Source: Sphingomonas kyeonggiensis
Lineage (GTDB): Bacteria; Pseudomonadota; Alphaproteobacteria; Sphingomonadales; Sphingomonadaceae
Reading direction: 5' to 3'
DNA length: 64,000 nt
Assembly (NCBI RefSeq): GCF_014196745.1
Contig: NZ_JACIEH010000001.1
Span: forward strand, 930,001-994,000
Positions 17,747-27,807 of the stretch are shown one piece after another. Under the pieces are notes generated by a model. The model searched no databases and was not told the origin of the DNA. It saw only the letters and a list, made by a program, of their open reading frames with translations. The stretch's first letter is position 1; every line of letters starts with the position of its first letter. The position numbers and the translations under genes were made by a program.

Positions 17747-19031
17747 AGCAGGTTCCTCCGCTTGAAGTCGAGATATTGGCGGACGAGTGCCGGGCCGACC
17801 TGGTCGTGGCGGGCCTCCAGCACATGGACGCCGGCATGGCGCAGCCGGGCCTGGACGATCCGGCGCTCGCGCAGCATCGAGGCGGCGATCACCGCGCGGG
17901 AGACGTCGTCGATCGTCGCCGGCTCGGCGGCAGCGAGGTCCTCCAGCTCGTCATCGGCGAGGATCACGAACAGCACGAGATGCCCGCCGAGCAGGTTCAC
18001 CGCGGCGCGGATCATCAGCTCGGCGCCGGTGGGATCGGTGAACTCGGTGAAGATCACGATCAGCGAGCGCCGGGTGAGGTCGCCGGCCAGCGTGGCGAGG
18101 GCGAGCGTGTAGTTGGTCTCGGCGGTGCTGTAGTCGAGCTCGCCGGCGAGCCGCTGCATCAGCGGGAAGGCGCGCGTGCCCGAGACTGCGCCCGAGGCGA
18201 TGCGCGGCTGGGAATCGAAGCCGAACAGCGCCACCCGATCGCCGAGCTTCAAGGCGGCATAGGCGCCGAGCAGCGCAGCGGTGATCGCCCGGTCGACACG
18301 GGGCAGGCCGTCGATCGGCTCGCACATCACCCGGCCGGCATCGATCGCGAAGACGATCTGGTTGTTGCGCTCGATCCGGTTCTCGCGGGCGAGCAGCTTG
18401 AGGTGGCGGGCGCTGTGGTTCCAGTCGATCGTCCGGCGTTCCATGCCGGAGCGCCACTCCGCCAGCGCCTCGAATTCGCTGCCTTCGCCGCGATCGACCC
18501 GGGCCATTTCGCCCATTTGCGCGTCGCGCAGCAGCAGATGGGCCGAACTGCGCACCGGGCGGATGTCGGGCGTGATCATCACGCTGCGATCGACCTGTTC
18601 GACGCGCTGGCGCCAGATCATCCCGAACGGACCGGTCCAGCGGCTCCACAGCGCCTCGATCCGGTCGGTGCCGCGGCGCACGGGGAGGAAGGCGATCTCC
18701 GCGTGGTTCTCGCCGCGTGCCAGCCGCACCCGGCCCTCGGCGCGGGGCGCGAGCTTTGCGCCGGTCGCCACGGCGATCTCCAGCCCGGCGACCGGCTTGC
18801 CCGCCACCGTCACCTCGACGAGCAGCGGCGCGCCGATCTCGATCACGCCCGGGCAGCTCAGCTTGAGCACCGGCGCGCGCGGCGCCAGCAGCGCGTCGAT
18901 CGCGGCGAGCGCCAGGACCATCGGCACCCAGACCAGCCCGGCAAACCATAGCTGCGGCACGAACACGGCGACGAGCAGCGCCAGAGGCGCTCCCGCGGCC
19001 ATCGCGAGCACGCAGCGGATGGTCGGTCGGA

Positions 19032-19035
<4 letters not shown>
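17743..19035 (-). CDS. DUF58 (VWA-like) protein
   Basis: 430 residues with two N-terminal helices (about 10-50), then a beta-rich region and the DUF58 core: [40 protein letters not shown] and [11 protein letters not shown], the last resembling a von Willebrand factor A-type metal site. DUF58 proteins are the usual partners of MoxR AAA+ ATPases and are proposed to be chaperoned or metal-loaded targets. It overlaps moxR by four bases and the SpoIIM gene by four bases. Confidence 0.9.
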
Positions 19036-19977
<942 letters not shown>

Positions 19978-19988
<11 letters not shown>

Positions 19989-21153
19989 GCGTGACGGTCC
20001 TTTTCCATTGGTGGAGGGCGCGGGCGGCGTCGAGCAGCGCGCGGGTATCCTGGGCATGGCCGGCACGTTCGGCCATGGCGGTGAAGGGTTCGCCGGTCTT
20101 GTCGAGCCGGTCGAGATAGCGGTCGAGCGCCTCGGCCGGCAGGTTGGACGGCGCGCCGGTGGCACCGGCAGCCGCATCGCGGATCAGCGCGGCATAGCGA
20201 TCGCCGGTGCGGTGCCGCCGCTTGGCGAGGCGGAGCAGCGCCGCGCCATTCTCCGCGATCGCCCGCTTGCCGAAGGCGACGCCGCGCGCCTCGGGCAGGG
20301 CAGGGCCGAAGCGCAGCATCGCGTGCCAGCCCGCCAGCAACGCCGCGACCAGCAGGCAGAGGGTGAGCGGCAGGAAGGGCGGCTCGAAGGCGAGCTTGAG
20401 CAGGTTCGGGTTCTGTCCGAAACCGTGCAGTGTCAGGTCGAAGGCGACGCCATCCTGTCCGAACGCGTCCAGCAGCCGGATGGCGCGCTCGGCGCCGGCC
20501 AGCGTCTTCAGTCCCTGATTGTCGAGCAGATCGGGATCGGCGACGATGATCAGCTGCCGGTCCTTCACCCGCGCAGCGAGCATCTTGTTCCTGGCATCCA
20601 GGAAGTCCGGCAGGTACTCCTCCTCCCCGACTTCGGTCACCACCGGGACAAGCCCTTCCCCCGACAGGGTCCGCAGCCCTTCGGCGTTGTCGGATAGCTG
20701 GACCTTGGCGATCTTCCCGATCTGCTCGGCCACCTTGTCACCCGGAATCTTGCCGAAGGACATGACCCAGTCCGGCCGATCGCGGCGGGGCAGCACCAGC
20801 CATTTGGGCAGCACCAGCATGGTCGGCAGCTCGGCCCGGCGCTTGAGGATCTTGTCCAAGGCGGCCGGATCGGTGGTGGGGTCGAGCGTGATCACCAGCG
20901 TGTCGGCGGTGTCGAGATCGCCGTCGCCGCGCACCATTTTCACCGACCCACGGACGCGGCGCACCAGATCGGCCGCACCGGCGAAGCCCACCGCCGAAGG
21001 AGCGAGCGCATGCGCCCCGGGCCGCTGGGACGGCTTGAGGTCCTCGCCATAGGCGGTGAGCAGCAGGAACGCGATGAAGCCGACCACGCCGACGGCAACC
21101 AGCACCAGCACGGTGCGCAGCGCAAACGGGGCGGTGCCGTTGTCGGCGCTCAT
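19978..21153 (-). CDS. DUF4350-domain membrane protein
   Basis: 391 residues. A first helix ([20 protein letters not shown]) is followed by a periplasmic-type alpha/beta domain with [19 protein letters not shown] and [20 protein letters not shown] (DUF4350), then a second helix (about 285-305, [20 protein letters not shown]) and a helical cytosolic tail. The family is confined to MoxR/DUF58/DUF4129 operons. The MSADNGT start at 21153 overlaps the DUF4129 stop by four bases. Confidence 0.85.
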
Positions 21154-21767
21154 TTCCAGGCCTTTGGCAGCGCGAAGTCGCCATAGGCGGTGCGCGCCTC
21201 TTCCCAATCGGCAAGGGCGAGGCGACGGCCGCCGAACAGGCTGCGCTCCACCGGCGCGGCCATGGCGGCGAAGGCGCGGCGGACGATGTCGGGCATCCAG
21301 TCCGCGCCGGCGATCTCGCGGCTGGTCAGCGCGGGGCGCAGCAGCCGCGGGCGATGGCGCTGGATGTCCTCCAGGCTGCGCTGGAGCAGCAGGTGGACGG
21401 CTTCCTCGTAGCGGCCCTGTGCCGCCAGCCCCTCGGCATCGGCGAGCAGCGCCCGCGCCGCCTGCTCGGTCGGGCGCCAGGCGGCGACGTCCTGCTCCGG
21501 CGCGGCGTCTGCGTTGCGCGACGGGAAGGCGCGGATGACGTTGATCACGATCAGATAGAGGATGATCGCCGCCCCCACGGCGACACAGGTCCAGAAGACA
21601 TAGGGCGCGACGGGCGCGAAAAATTCCAGCAGCCGGCCGACCGAGCGCATCCATTCCGGGATCTCCGGCGGTTTGACCGGAGCCATGTCGAACTGGATGT
21701 CGGAACGGGCGCGGAGCGCCTCGTGCGCCCCGGCGACGGACTGCGCAGTCGATGCCTGTACGGTCAC
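21150..21767 (-). CDS. DUF4129-domain protein (first gene of MoxR operon)
   Basis: 205 residues. One membrane helix lies at about residues 50-75 (APYVFWTCVAVGAAIILYLI) and the C-terminal DUF4129 domain contains GRYEEAVHLLLQRSLEDIQR, LTSREIA and the final ADWEEARTAYGDFALPK. DUF4129 is typically fused to or next to transglutaminase or MoxR-operon proteins. It is the first of six genes whose ends overlap by 4-11 bases through to 15862, so all are probably one translationally coupled operon. The upstream neighbour is divergent. Confidence 0.85.
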   Translation of the reverse strand: MTVQASTAQSVAGAHEALRARSDIQFDMAPVKPPEIPEWMRSVGRLLEFFAPVAPYVFWTCVAVGAAIILYLIVINVIRAFPSRNADAAPEQDVAAWRPTEQAARALLADAEGLAAQGRYEEAVHLLLQRSLEDIQRHRPRLLRPALTSREIAGADWMPDIVRRAFAAMAAPVERSLFGGRRLALADWEEARTAYGDFALPKAWK

Positions 21768-21897
21768 GTCGAATCCCCCACGGCGCCAGTGCTACCGGAA
21801 CGCAAGGCCGCAGGAAAGCCCGCCAACACTGGACTTTGCCACCGTTTTTGTTCAGCTTTTCTTCGAGGTCGTTCCACGTCGGCGAAGAGAGGGGATT

Positions 21898-22680
21898 ATG
21901 GCTGAATCGGGCTTTGGCGGTGCGCGCTTCGAGATTGGTGCGGTGATTTCCCGCGCGTTCGAGACGATCGGTTCGAACATTCTTTTGTTCTGCGGGCTGG
22001 CGCTGGTGCTGGCGGGCATCCCGCAATTCCTGTTCGAGTTCTGGCGGGTGACGAATTTCACTTTGGCGTACAATGGGATGGATCCCTCCTATTACTTGAG
22101 TCCCTCCTATCTGGGGATGAGCGGCGCCACCTGGCTGGTGTCGATCGTCACCGGCGCCATCCTGCAGGCATCTCTCACCCGCGCGACGGTGATGCACTTG
22201 TCGGGCGAGACGCCGCGGTTCGGCCAGTGCCTGGCGGTGGGGATCAGCATGATCCTGCCGATGATCGCGATCGGCCTGCTTGCCGGCATTGGCGTCGGCA
22301 TCGCCATGCTGTTCCTGATCGTGCCCGGCATCATCCTCTGGCTCGTCTGGGCGGTGGTGACGCCCGCCTACGTCCAGGAGAAGGTGGGAATCTTTGAAGC
22401 GTTCGGCCGTAGCGCGGCGCTGACCAGCGGCGCCCGCTGGCGGATCTTCCTGACGATGCTGGTGGTCCTGGTGCTGCTCTGGGTGCTCAGCATCCCGGTG
22501 GGCTTCCTGACCATGGCGATGATGGCGACCGGCAACGCGTTCCTGATCGCGCTCGTCACCGGTGCCCTGAGCGCGCTCAGCAGCATGATCCTGGTGGCCA
22601 CCCAGGCGAGCATCTATGTCGAGCTGCGTCAGCTGAAGGAAGGGGTCGCCCCGTCCGACCTCGAGGCGATCTTCGCCTGA
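21898..22680 (+). CDS. Polytopic membrane protein (GPDPase-membrane-domain-like)
   Basis: 260 residues from the ATG at 21898, after GAGAGGGGATT. About six helices, with FEIGAVISRAFETIGSNILL at the start, the VPGIILWLVWAVVTPAYVQE segment and a soluble end EGVAPSDLEAIFA. It resembles the glycerophosphodiesterase membrane domain / DUF975-type families of membrane proteins with no catalytic part. Function unknown. It is divergent from the MoxR operon (130 bases between starts) and may share its promoter region. Confidence 0.7.
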   Translation: MAESGFGGARFEIGAVISRAFETIGSNILLFCGLALVLAGIPQFLFEFWRVTNFTLAYNGMDPSYYLSPSYLGMSGATWLVSIVTGAILQASLTRATVMHLSGETPRFGQCLAVGISMILPMIAIGLLAGIGVGIAMLFLIVPGIILWLVWAVVTPAYVQEKVGIFEAFGRSAALTSGARWRIFLTMLVVLVLLWVLSIPVGFLTMAMMATGNAFLIALVTGALSALSSMILVATQASIYVELRQLKEGVAPSDLEAIFA

Positions 22681-22686
22681 TCGACA

Positions 22687-22718
22687 AGCGCCGGCGCGTG
22701 ATTGCCTGCGCCGGCGCT
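22687..22718. terminator. Bidirectional hairpin between convergent genes
   Basis: An 11-bp perfect inverted repeat AGCGCCGGCGC / GCGCCGGCGCT (22687-22697, 22708-22718) with a 10-base loop between the ends of the membrane-protein gene and chrA. No U-tract. Confidence 0.55.
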
Positions 22719-22721
22719 CCG

Positions 22722-24128
22722 TCAGCCGATCAGTCCGGCAACGTGCAGGACGACGCCCAGGCCGGCGGTGGCCGCCAGCGTCACGATAACGCCGGAGCGG
22801 AGCAGGAAGATCGCCAGCATCGCGCCGAGCGACAAAGCGAGTGCCCAGGGATCGAGGCTGGCCGGCACCGGCGCATCGAACCCGACCGGGCCGATCGCGA
22901 TCTCCGCCGTCCTGCGGAACAGCGTGTGGATCGCGAACCAGAGGGCGAGGTTGAGCACCACGCCCACCACCGCGGCGGTGATCGCCGACAGCGCGCCCGA
23001 TACCGCCGCATTGCCCCGCAGCCGCTCGATGTACGGCGCGCCGAGGAATATCCACAGGAAGCAGGGCAGGAACGTCACCCAGGTGGCAAGCAGGCCGCCC
23101 AGCGTGCCGGCGAGCAGGGGCGAGAGCATGCCGGGCGCGCGGTATGCGCCGAGAAAGCCGACGAACTGCAGCACCATGATCAGCGGACCGGGCGTGGTCT
23201 CCGCCATGCCGAGCCCGTCGAGCATCTCGCCGGGGCTGAGCCAGTGATATTCATCGACCGCCTGCTGCGCGACATAGGCCAGCACCGCATAGGCACCACC
23301 AAAGGTCGCCACCGCCATCTTCGAGAAGAAGATCGCGATGCTGGTGAACACGTTGGAGGGGCCGAGCAGCAACAGCAGCGCCAGCACCGGCACGAGCCAG
23401 AGCACGAGGCAGGTCAGCACCGTGCGGAACGTCTCGCGCCACGAGGCGTGCGCATGGGCCGGCAGCTCCTCGCCCAGCAAGGTGTCCGCATCGGCGACGA
23501 CTAGGCCACCCTTGGGCCCGCCATGGCTGCCCGCTTTGAACGCGGTGGAGCCGTTGCGCCCGGCCCACCAGCCAATCAGCCCCGCAGCCAGGATGATCAG
23601 CGGGAAGGGTACGCCCAGGAAGAAGATCAGTACGAAGGCAGTGGCGGCGAGCAGGCGCGAGGCGCCAGAGCGCAGCGCCCGGCCGCCGATCCGCAGTACC
23701 GCCTGCACCACCACCGCGAGCACGGCCGCCTTGAGCCCGAAGAACAGCGCCGCCACGAAGCCGAGCTTGCCATAGAGGACATAGACCCAGCTCAGCGCCA
23801 TGATCGACAACATGCCCGGCAGCACGAACAGGGTGCCGGCGACGATGCCGCCCTTCGTCTTGTGCAGCAGCCAGCCGATATAGGTGGCGAGCTGCTGCGC
23901 CTCGGGCCCGGGGAGCAGCATGCAATAGTTGAGCGCATGGAGAAAACGCTGCTCGCCGATCCAGCGTTTCTCCTCGACCAGGATGCGGTGCATCACCGCA
24001 ATCTGGCCGGCGGGCCCACCAAAGGAGAGTGCGGCGATCCTGAGCCAGACCCAGAAGGCCTGGCCAAGGGTGACGGGGGCGGGGCGGGGGAGTGCCGCCA
24101 CCCCCGGAGCGATGGCGATCCCGGTCAT
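22722..24128 (-). CDS. chrA: Chromate efflux transporter ChrA
   Basis: 468 residues with two homologous halves of about six helices each, the layout of long-chain CHR transporters, which export chromate driven by the proton gradient. Signatures are AALSFGGPAGQIAVMHRILV in the first half and FSKMAVATFGGAYAVLAYVA in the second, together with LLPGPEAQQLATYIG and ETTPGPLIMVLQFVGFLGA. The ATG at 24128 overlaps the stop of the chrB-like gene (ATGA, four bases), so the pair is co-translated. Confidence 0.93.
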   Translation of the reverse strand: MTGIAIAPGVAALPRPAPVTLGQAFWVWLRIAALSFGGPAGQIAVMHRILVEEKRWIGEQRFLHALNYCMLLPGPEAQQLATYIGWLLHKTKGGIVAGTLFVLPGMLSIMALSWVYVLYGKLGFVAALFFGLKAAVLAVVVQAVLRIGGRALRSGASRLLAATAFVLIFFLGVPFPLIILAAGLIGWWAGRNGSTAFKAGSHGGPKGGLVVADADTLLGEELPAHAHASWRETFRTVLTCLVLWLVPVLALLLLLGPSNVFTSIAIFFSKMAVATFGGAYAVLAYVAQQAVDEYHWLSPGEMLDGLGMAETTPGPLIMVLQFVGFLGAYRAPGMLSPLLAGTLGGLLATWVTFLPCFLWIFLGAPYIERLRGNAAVSGALSAITAAVVGVVLNLALWFAIHTLFRRTAEIAIGPVGFDAPVPASLDPWALALSLGAMLAIFLLRSGVIVTLAATAGLGVVLHVAGLIG

Positions 24129-24949
24129 GCCCGCACCTCGCGCGGCTTGTGCGAGGTCCAGTCATGCGTCTCGGAGCGCGCATCCCGGCACCAACGATAG
24201 AGCGCGTCGTAGATCGGCATGCCGGCCTCCAGCTGCTCCAGATCATCGGCATGGACGCGGGAGAGGCCGAGCGAGATCGCCAGCAGTCCCGCCGCCTCGG
24301 GCACGATATCGGGCCGGGCGGTGTCCGCGCCGCGCACGATCGTCGCGAGATGGTCGAGCGCCGGGAAGGCCGAGAGGCCGAAGACCTCGACCATCAGGTC
24401 GAAGGTGCAGCGTTCGCCGCGATGGCTCCAGAACACATCGTCATGCGCCAGGTCGAACGGCGCCGCGTCGAAGCGGCGGGCGGTCTCCAGCACATCCGCC
24501 GCGGGGACGAACAGGAAGCGCGCGCGGGGATCGACGAAGCGCCGGATTAGCCAGGGACAGGCGACGCGATCGACCTTGGGCCGGGCGCGCGTCACCCAGA
24601 GCGTCCGGCCCTGCGCGTCGCGACCGGGCAGATGGGTGGTCGAGAGCAGGGGCAGGCCGGCCTCGCGCCAGGCGGCGAAACCGCCTTCGAGCACTTCGCT
24701 GTCGATCGCCTCGCTGCGCAGCCAGGCGGCGAGGCCGGGGGCCGGGCCTGCGCCATCCTCGTCGATCACGACCACCGATCGGCCGGCGAGACCGGGCGAC
24801 CAGGCCGCGACCGTGGCGGCGGGGACGGGCTGCGAGGCGGGGACCAGTTCGGTCCCGCGATCCTCGCGGATGTCGATGAGCACGGGAGCGGCGACGGTGC
24901 CGATCAACCGGGATAGCTTGTCGATGGATATGCTGTTCAGCGCGGGCAT
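24125..24949 (-). CDS. Rhodanese-like/ChrB C-terminal fusion protein
   Basis: 274 residues. The N-terminal half is rhodanese-like (LIGTVAAPVLIDIREDRGTE, EVLEGGFAAWREAGLPL), but where active rhodaneses have a Cys-containing loop the sequence reads VVVIDEDGAG, so it is probably not a sulfurtransferase. The C-terminal half matches the ChrB chromate-resistance domain: RPKVDRVACPWLIRRFVDPR, FDLAHDDVFWSHRGERCTFD. ChrB-type proteins sense or reduce chromate and control chrA. The start at 24949 (MPALNSISIDKL) removes an unconserved extension. Confidence 0.88.
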   Translation of the reverse strand: MPALNSISIDKLSRLIGTVAAPVLIDIREDRGTELVPASQPVPAATVAAWSPGLAGRSVVVIDEDGAGPAPGLAAWLRSEAIDSEVLEGGFAAWREAGLPLLSTTHLPGRDAQGRTLWVTRARPKVDRVACPWLIRRFVDPRARFLFVPAADVLETARRFDAAPFDLAHDDVFWSHRGERCTFDLMVEVFGLSAFPALDHLATIVRGADTARPDIVPEAAGLLAISLGLSRVHADDLEQLEAGMPIYDALYRWCRDARSETHDWTSHKPREVRA

Positions 24950-25084
24950 GGAGCGTCCCTCGTCATAAGGCAGGACGCGATGCTCTGGCTGGCGCCTCGT
25001 GGGGAGATCGCATTCCCCATGGCGCAAGAAAAGCCGAGCGGTCGGCGGCTGTCAAGCCGGCCGGCCGCTCGGATATGGTTCGCG

Positions 25085-27724
25085 TCAGCGGGGCAGCACG
25101 GCGCTTCCGGTGACTTCGAGCTCGGCCGCGACCCCCGCGACCGCCGGCAGGCCGGGGCGGGTCACCGGCTGTCCGCCGCCGATCCAGAGCTTGATGCGGC
25201 CGGGCACCAGCTTTCGCACGCCCTTGACATCGACCTGGCTCAGCGCGCGCGCGTCGAGCGAGAAGCGGACGGTGCGGGTTTCGCCCTGCTTGAGGTGGAC
25301 GCGTTCGAACCGCTCAAGGGCGCGGACCGGCGCGCCGGTGGTTCCGGGGTGCGAAACATAGAGCTGGACGACTTCGTCGCCGTCGCGCGCGCCGGTGTTG
25401 CGGACATCGACCGAGACTTCGACCTTGCCGTCGGCGCCGACCTTCGCCTTGCTCAGCTTCGCCGGGGCATAGCCGAAGCGGGTGTAGCTGAGGCCGTGGC
25501 CGAACGGATAGAGCGGCTCGCCGGTGAAGTAGCGATAGGTCCGCCCGGCCATGCGATAGTCGGTGAAGGCAGGCAGCTGGTCGGCCGACTTGTAGAAGGT
25601 CACCGGCAGGCGCCCGGCCGGGCTGAAGTCGCCGGCGATCAGGCCGGCCACGGCATGGCCGCCTTCGCCGCCCGGATACCAGGCCTCGATGATCGCGGGG
25701 ACATGCGCATCGGCCCAGTTCACCCCGAGCGCGCTGCCGTTCATCAGCACCAGCACCGTCGGCTTGCCGACTGCCTGGACGCGCTCGAGCAGTTGCTGCT
25801 GCGGGGCGGGCAGGTCGAGGCTGGTGCGGTCGCCGCCGGCGAAGCCCGGCGCCTTGACCTTCATCTCCTCACCCTCGATCCGGGCCGAGAGGCCGCCGAC
25901 GAACAGGACGAGATCGGCCTGTTTCGCAGCGTCCACGGCATGCTCGGCATCGGCGCTGGGCGGGCTCCATACCAGCTGCTGGCTGCTGCGCTGGCCGCGC
26001 TGGAAGCCCTCGACCCGGATCGGGTAGCGCTTGCCCTTCTCGAGCGTGATGCGGCCCGAGAGGATCGACGGCGCATCGCCGACACCCCATTCGTCGACGA
26101 CCAGCTTGTCGCCGACCCAGACGCGGTAACCATTCTCGCTGAGGAAGCGGAACCCATACTCGCCGCTCTCGGGCGCGACGAGCGTGCCCGTCCAGCGGGC
26201 CGAGGTCTCGCGTTCGCCGAGCCAGTCGAAACGGGCATTGGGTACGGTCGAGGTTTCGGTGACGGGCCCCTGCAGCTCGGGGCCCTTGAAGAACTCGACC
26301 TTGAGGCCCTTGGCGGCACAGCCGGCATCCACGCAGAACGCGTCGTCGGGTACCGCGATCTCCGCGGGACCGATCAGCCCGGTGCCCTGGACGAGCAGCA
26401 CCTTGGCATTGGGATAGCGTGCCCGGATGCCGTCGACCACGGTCACCGGCTTGGACGGCGTGCCATAGTAATTGCCGACCAGCGCGTCGAAGCTGTCGGC
26501 ATTGGGGCCGATCACCGCGATCGTCCTGGGCTCGCCCTTGATCGGCAGCAGGTCGCCCTGGTTCTTGAGCAACACCATCGATGCCTCGGCCATCTTGCGC
26601 GACACCGCGTGATGCTCGGGCGTGTCATAGTCCTTCGCGGTGATGTCGGCGAAGGGCAGCTGCGGATCGAACAGGCCGAGGCGAACGCGCGCCTCGAACA
26701 GGCGCAGCAGCGAGCGGTCGACCACCGCCTCGGGCAGCTGACCCGCCTTCACCGCCGCGACGATGTTCTCCGGATCGGTGGTCATGTGGTTGCGATAGTC
26801 GCCGCAGATCAGGTCCATGCCGGCCTTAAACCCCAGCGCGACGCCCTCGGGTGCGGTCTTGGTATAGTGGAGCGCATCCTCGCGGTAGATGTTCGCCGCC
26901 GCGCCGCAATCGGACACGACATAGCCCTTGAAGCCCCAGCTCTTGCGGAGGTGGTCCTCCATCAGGAAGCTGTTCGCGCAGCCCGGCACGCCGTCGACGG
27001 CGTTGTAGACGCACATGATCGATTCGACCTTGCCCTCGGTCACCGTCGCGCGGAACGCGGGGAGATAAGTGTCCTCGAGGTCATAGGCGCTCGGATGGAC
27101 GTCCTCGCGGTGGCGGTTGCTCTCCGGGCCGCTGTGCACCGCAAAGTGTTTGGAGGTCGCGACGGTCTTCAGGAACTTGGGATCATCGCCCTGCAGCCCG
27201 GTGATGAATGCGATGCCCAGCCGGCCCGAGAGATAGGGATCCTCGCCATAGGTCTCCTGGCCGCGGCCCCAGCGCGGATCGCGGAAGATGTTGATGTTGG
27301 GCGACCAGACCGTGAGCCCGCGATAGAAGTCGCTGCCGCCATTGGGGTGGCGCCGCTCGACATATTTGGCGCGGAACTCGGTGGCGATCGTGTCGGCGAC
27401 CTGGTGGAGCAGCGGCGCGTCCCAGGATGCCGCCATGCCGATCGCCTGCGGGAAGACGGTGGCGATGCCGGCACGCGCGACGCCGTGCAGGCCCTCGTTC
27501 CACCAGTTGTACTCGGGCACGCCCAGGCGCGGGATCGCCGGCGCGGTGTGGCCGAGCTGGTGCGCCTTCTCGTCCAGCGTCATCTTCGAGATCACCTCGC
27601 GGGCGCGCTCCTCGGGCGTGGCGGACGGATCGCCGAGCTTGCCGGGCGTGGTCTGCGCGTTCGCCAGCGGTGCCAGCGCGCTCGATGCGAGCAGGACGAG
27701 CGCAGTCTTCAATTTGTGATTCAC
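25085..27724 (-). CDS. Secreted GH3 beta-glycosidase with PA14 insertion
   Basis: 879 residues from a GTG start with a signal peptide ending LANAQ. The GH3 N-terminal barrel shows NWWNEGLHG, NIFRDPRWGRGQETYGEDP, KHFAVHSGPE and the nucleophile Asp in YVVSDCGA. The second domain begins at SMVLLKNQGDLLP and carries a PA14 insertion of about 130 residues (FEFFKGPELQGP-like region through YPIRVEGFQRG); an FnIII-like domain ends the protein (VRNTGARDGDEVVQLYVSHP). The family hydrolyses beta-glucosides or beta-xylosides; DxCG-type members near xylan genes are often beta-xylosidases. A perfect LacI-type palindrome lies 43 bases upstream of the start. Confidence 0.92.
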   Translation of the reverse strand: MNHKLKTALVLLASSALAPLANAQTTPGKLGDPSATPEERAREVISKMTLDEKAHQLGHTAPAIPRLGVPEYNWWNEGLHGVARAGIATVFPQAIGMAASWDAPLLHQVADTIATEFRAKYVERRHPNGGSDFYRGLTVWSPNINIFRDPRWGRGQETYGEDPYLSGRLGIAFITGLQGDDPKFLKTVATSKHFAVHSGPESNRHREDVHPSAYDLEDTYLPAFRATVTEGKVESIMCVYNAVDGVPGCANSFLMEDHLRKSWGFKGYVVSDCGAAANIYREDALHYTKTAPEGVALGFKAGMDLICGDYRNHMTTDPENIVAAVKAGQLPEAVVDRSLLRLFEARVRLGLFDPQLPFADITAKDYDTPEHHAVSRKMAEASMVLLKNQGDLLPIKGEPRTIAVIGPNADSFDALVGNYYGTPSKPVTVVDGIRARYPNAKVLLVQGTGLIGPAEIAVPDDAFCVDAGCAAKGLKVEFFKGPELQGPVTETSTVPNARFDWLGERETSARWTGTLVAPESGEYGFRFLSENGYRVWVGDKLVVDEWGVGDAPSILSGRITLEKGKRYPIRVEGFQRGQRSSQQLVWSPPSADAEHAVDAAKQADLVLFVGGLSARIEGEEMKVKAPGFAGGDRTSLDLPAPQQQLLERVQAVGKPTVLVLMNGSALGVNWADAHVPAIIEAWYPGGEGGHAVAGLIAGDFSPAGRLPVTFYKSADQLPAFTDYRMAGRTYRYFTGEPLYPFGHGLSYTRFGYAPAKLSKAKVGADGKVEVSVDVRNTGARDGDEVVQLYVSHPGTTGAPVRALERFERVHLKQGETRTVRFSLDARALSQVDVKGVRKLVPGRIKLWIGGGQPVTRPGLPAVAGVAAELEVTGSAVLPR

Positions 27725-27766
27725 CTCGGGCCTCTCCCTTTGTTTGGGTCGAGGCTAGCGCAAATA

Positions 27767-27780
27767 TGGTAGCGCTACCA
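27767..27780. promoter_or_regulatory. LacI-type operator TGGTAGCGCTACCA upstream of GH3
   Basis: A 14-base perfect palindrome 43 bases before the GH3 GTG start (minus strand). It matches the general form of LacI/GalR operators and resembles the xyl-box of XylR regulons in Xanthomonas and Caulobacter. Related copies occur at 44303, 46334, 46617 and 59486. Confidence 0.8.
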
Positions 27781-27807
27781 GATGCCGCGGACGTTTCTGT
27801 CGCGCAT

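Noticed and set aside
24980..27772. 930-codon open frame on the + strand opposite the GH3 gene
   Set aside because: It is a high-GC shadow: the protein is Arg/Ala-rich with no recognisable domain, while the minus-strand frame has all GH3 motifs.
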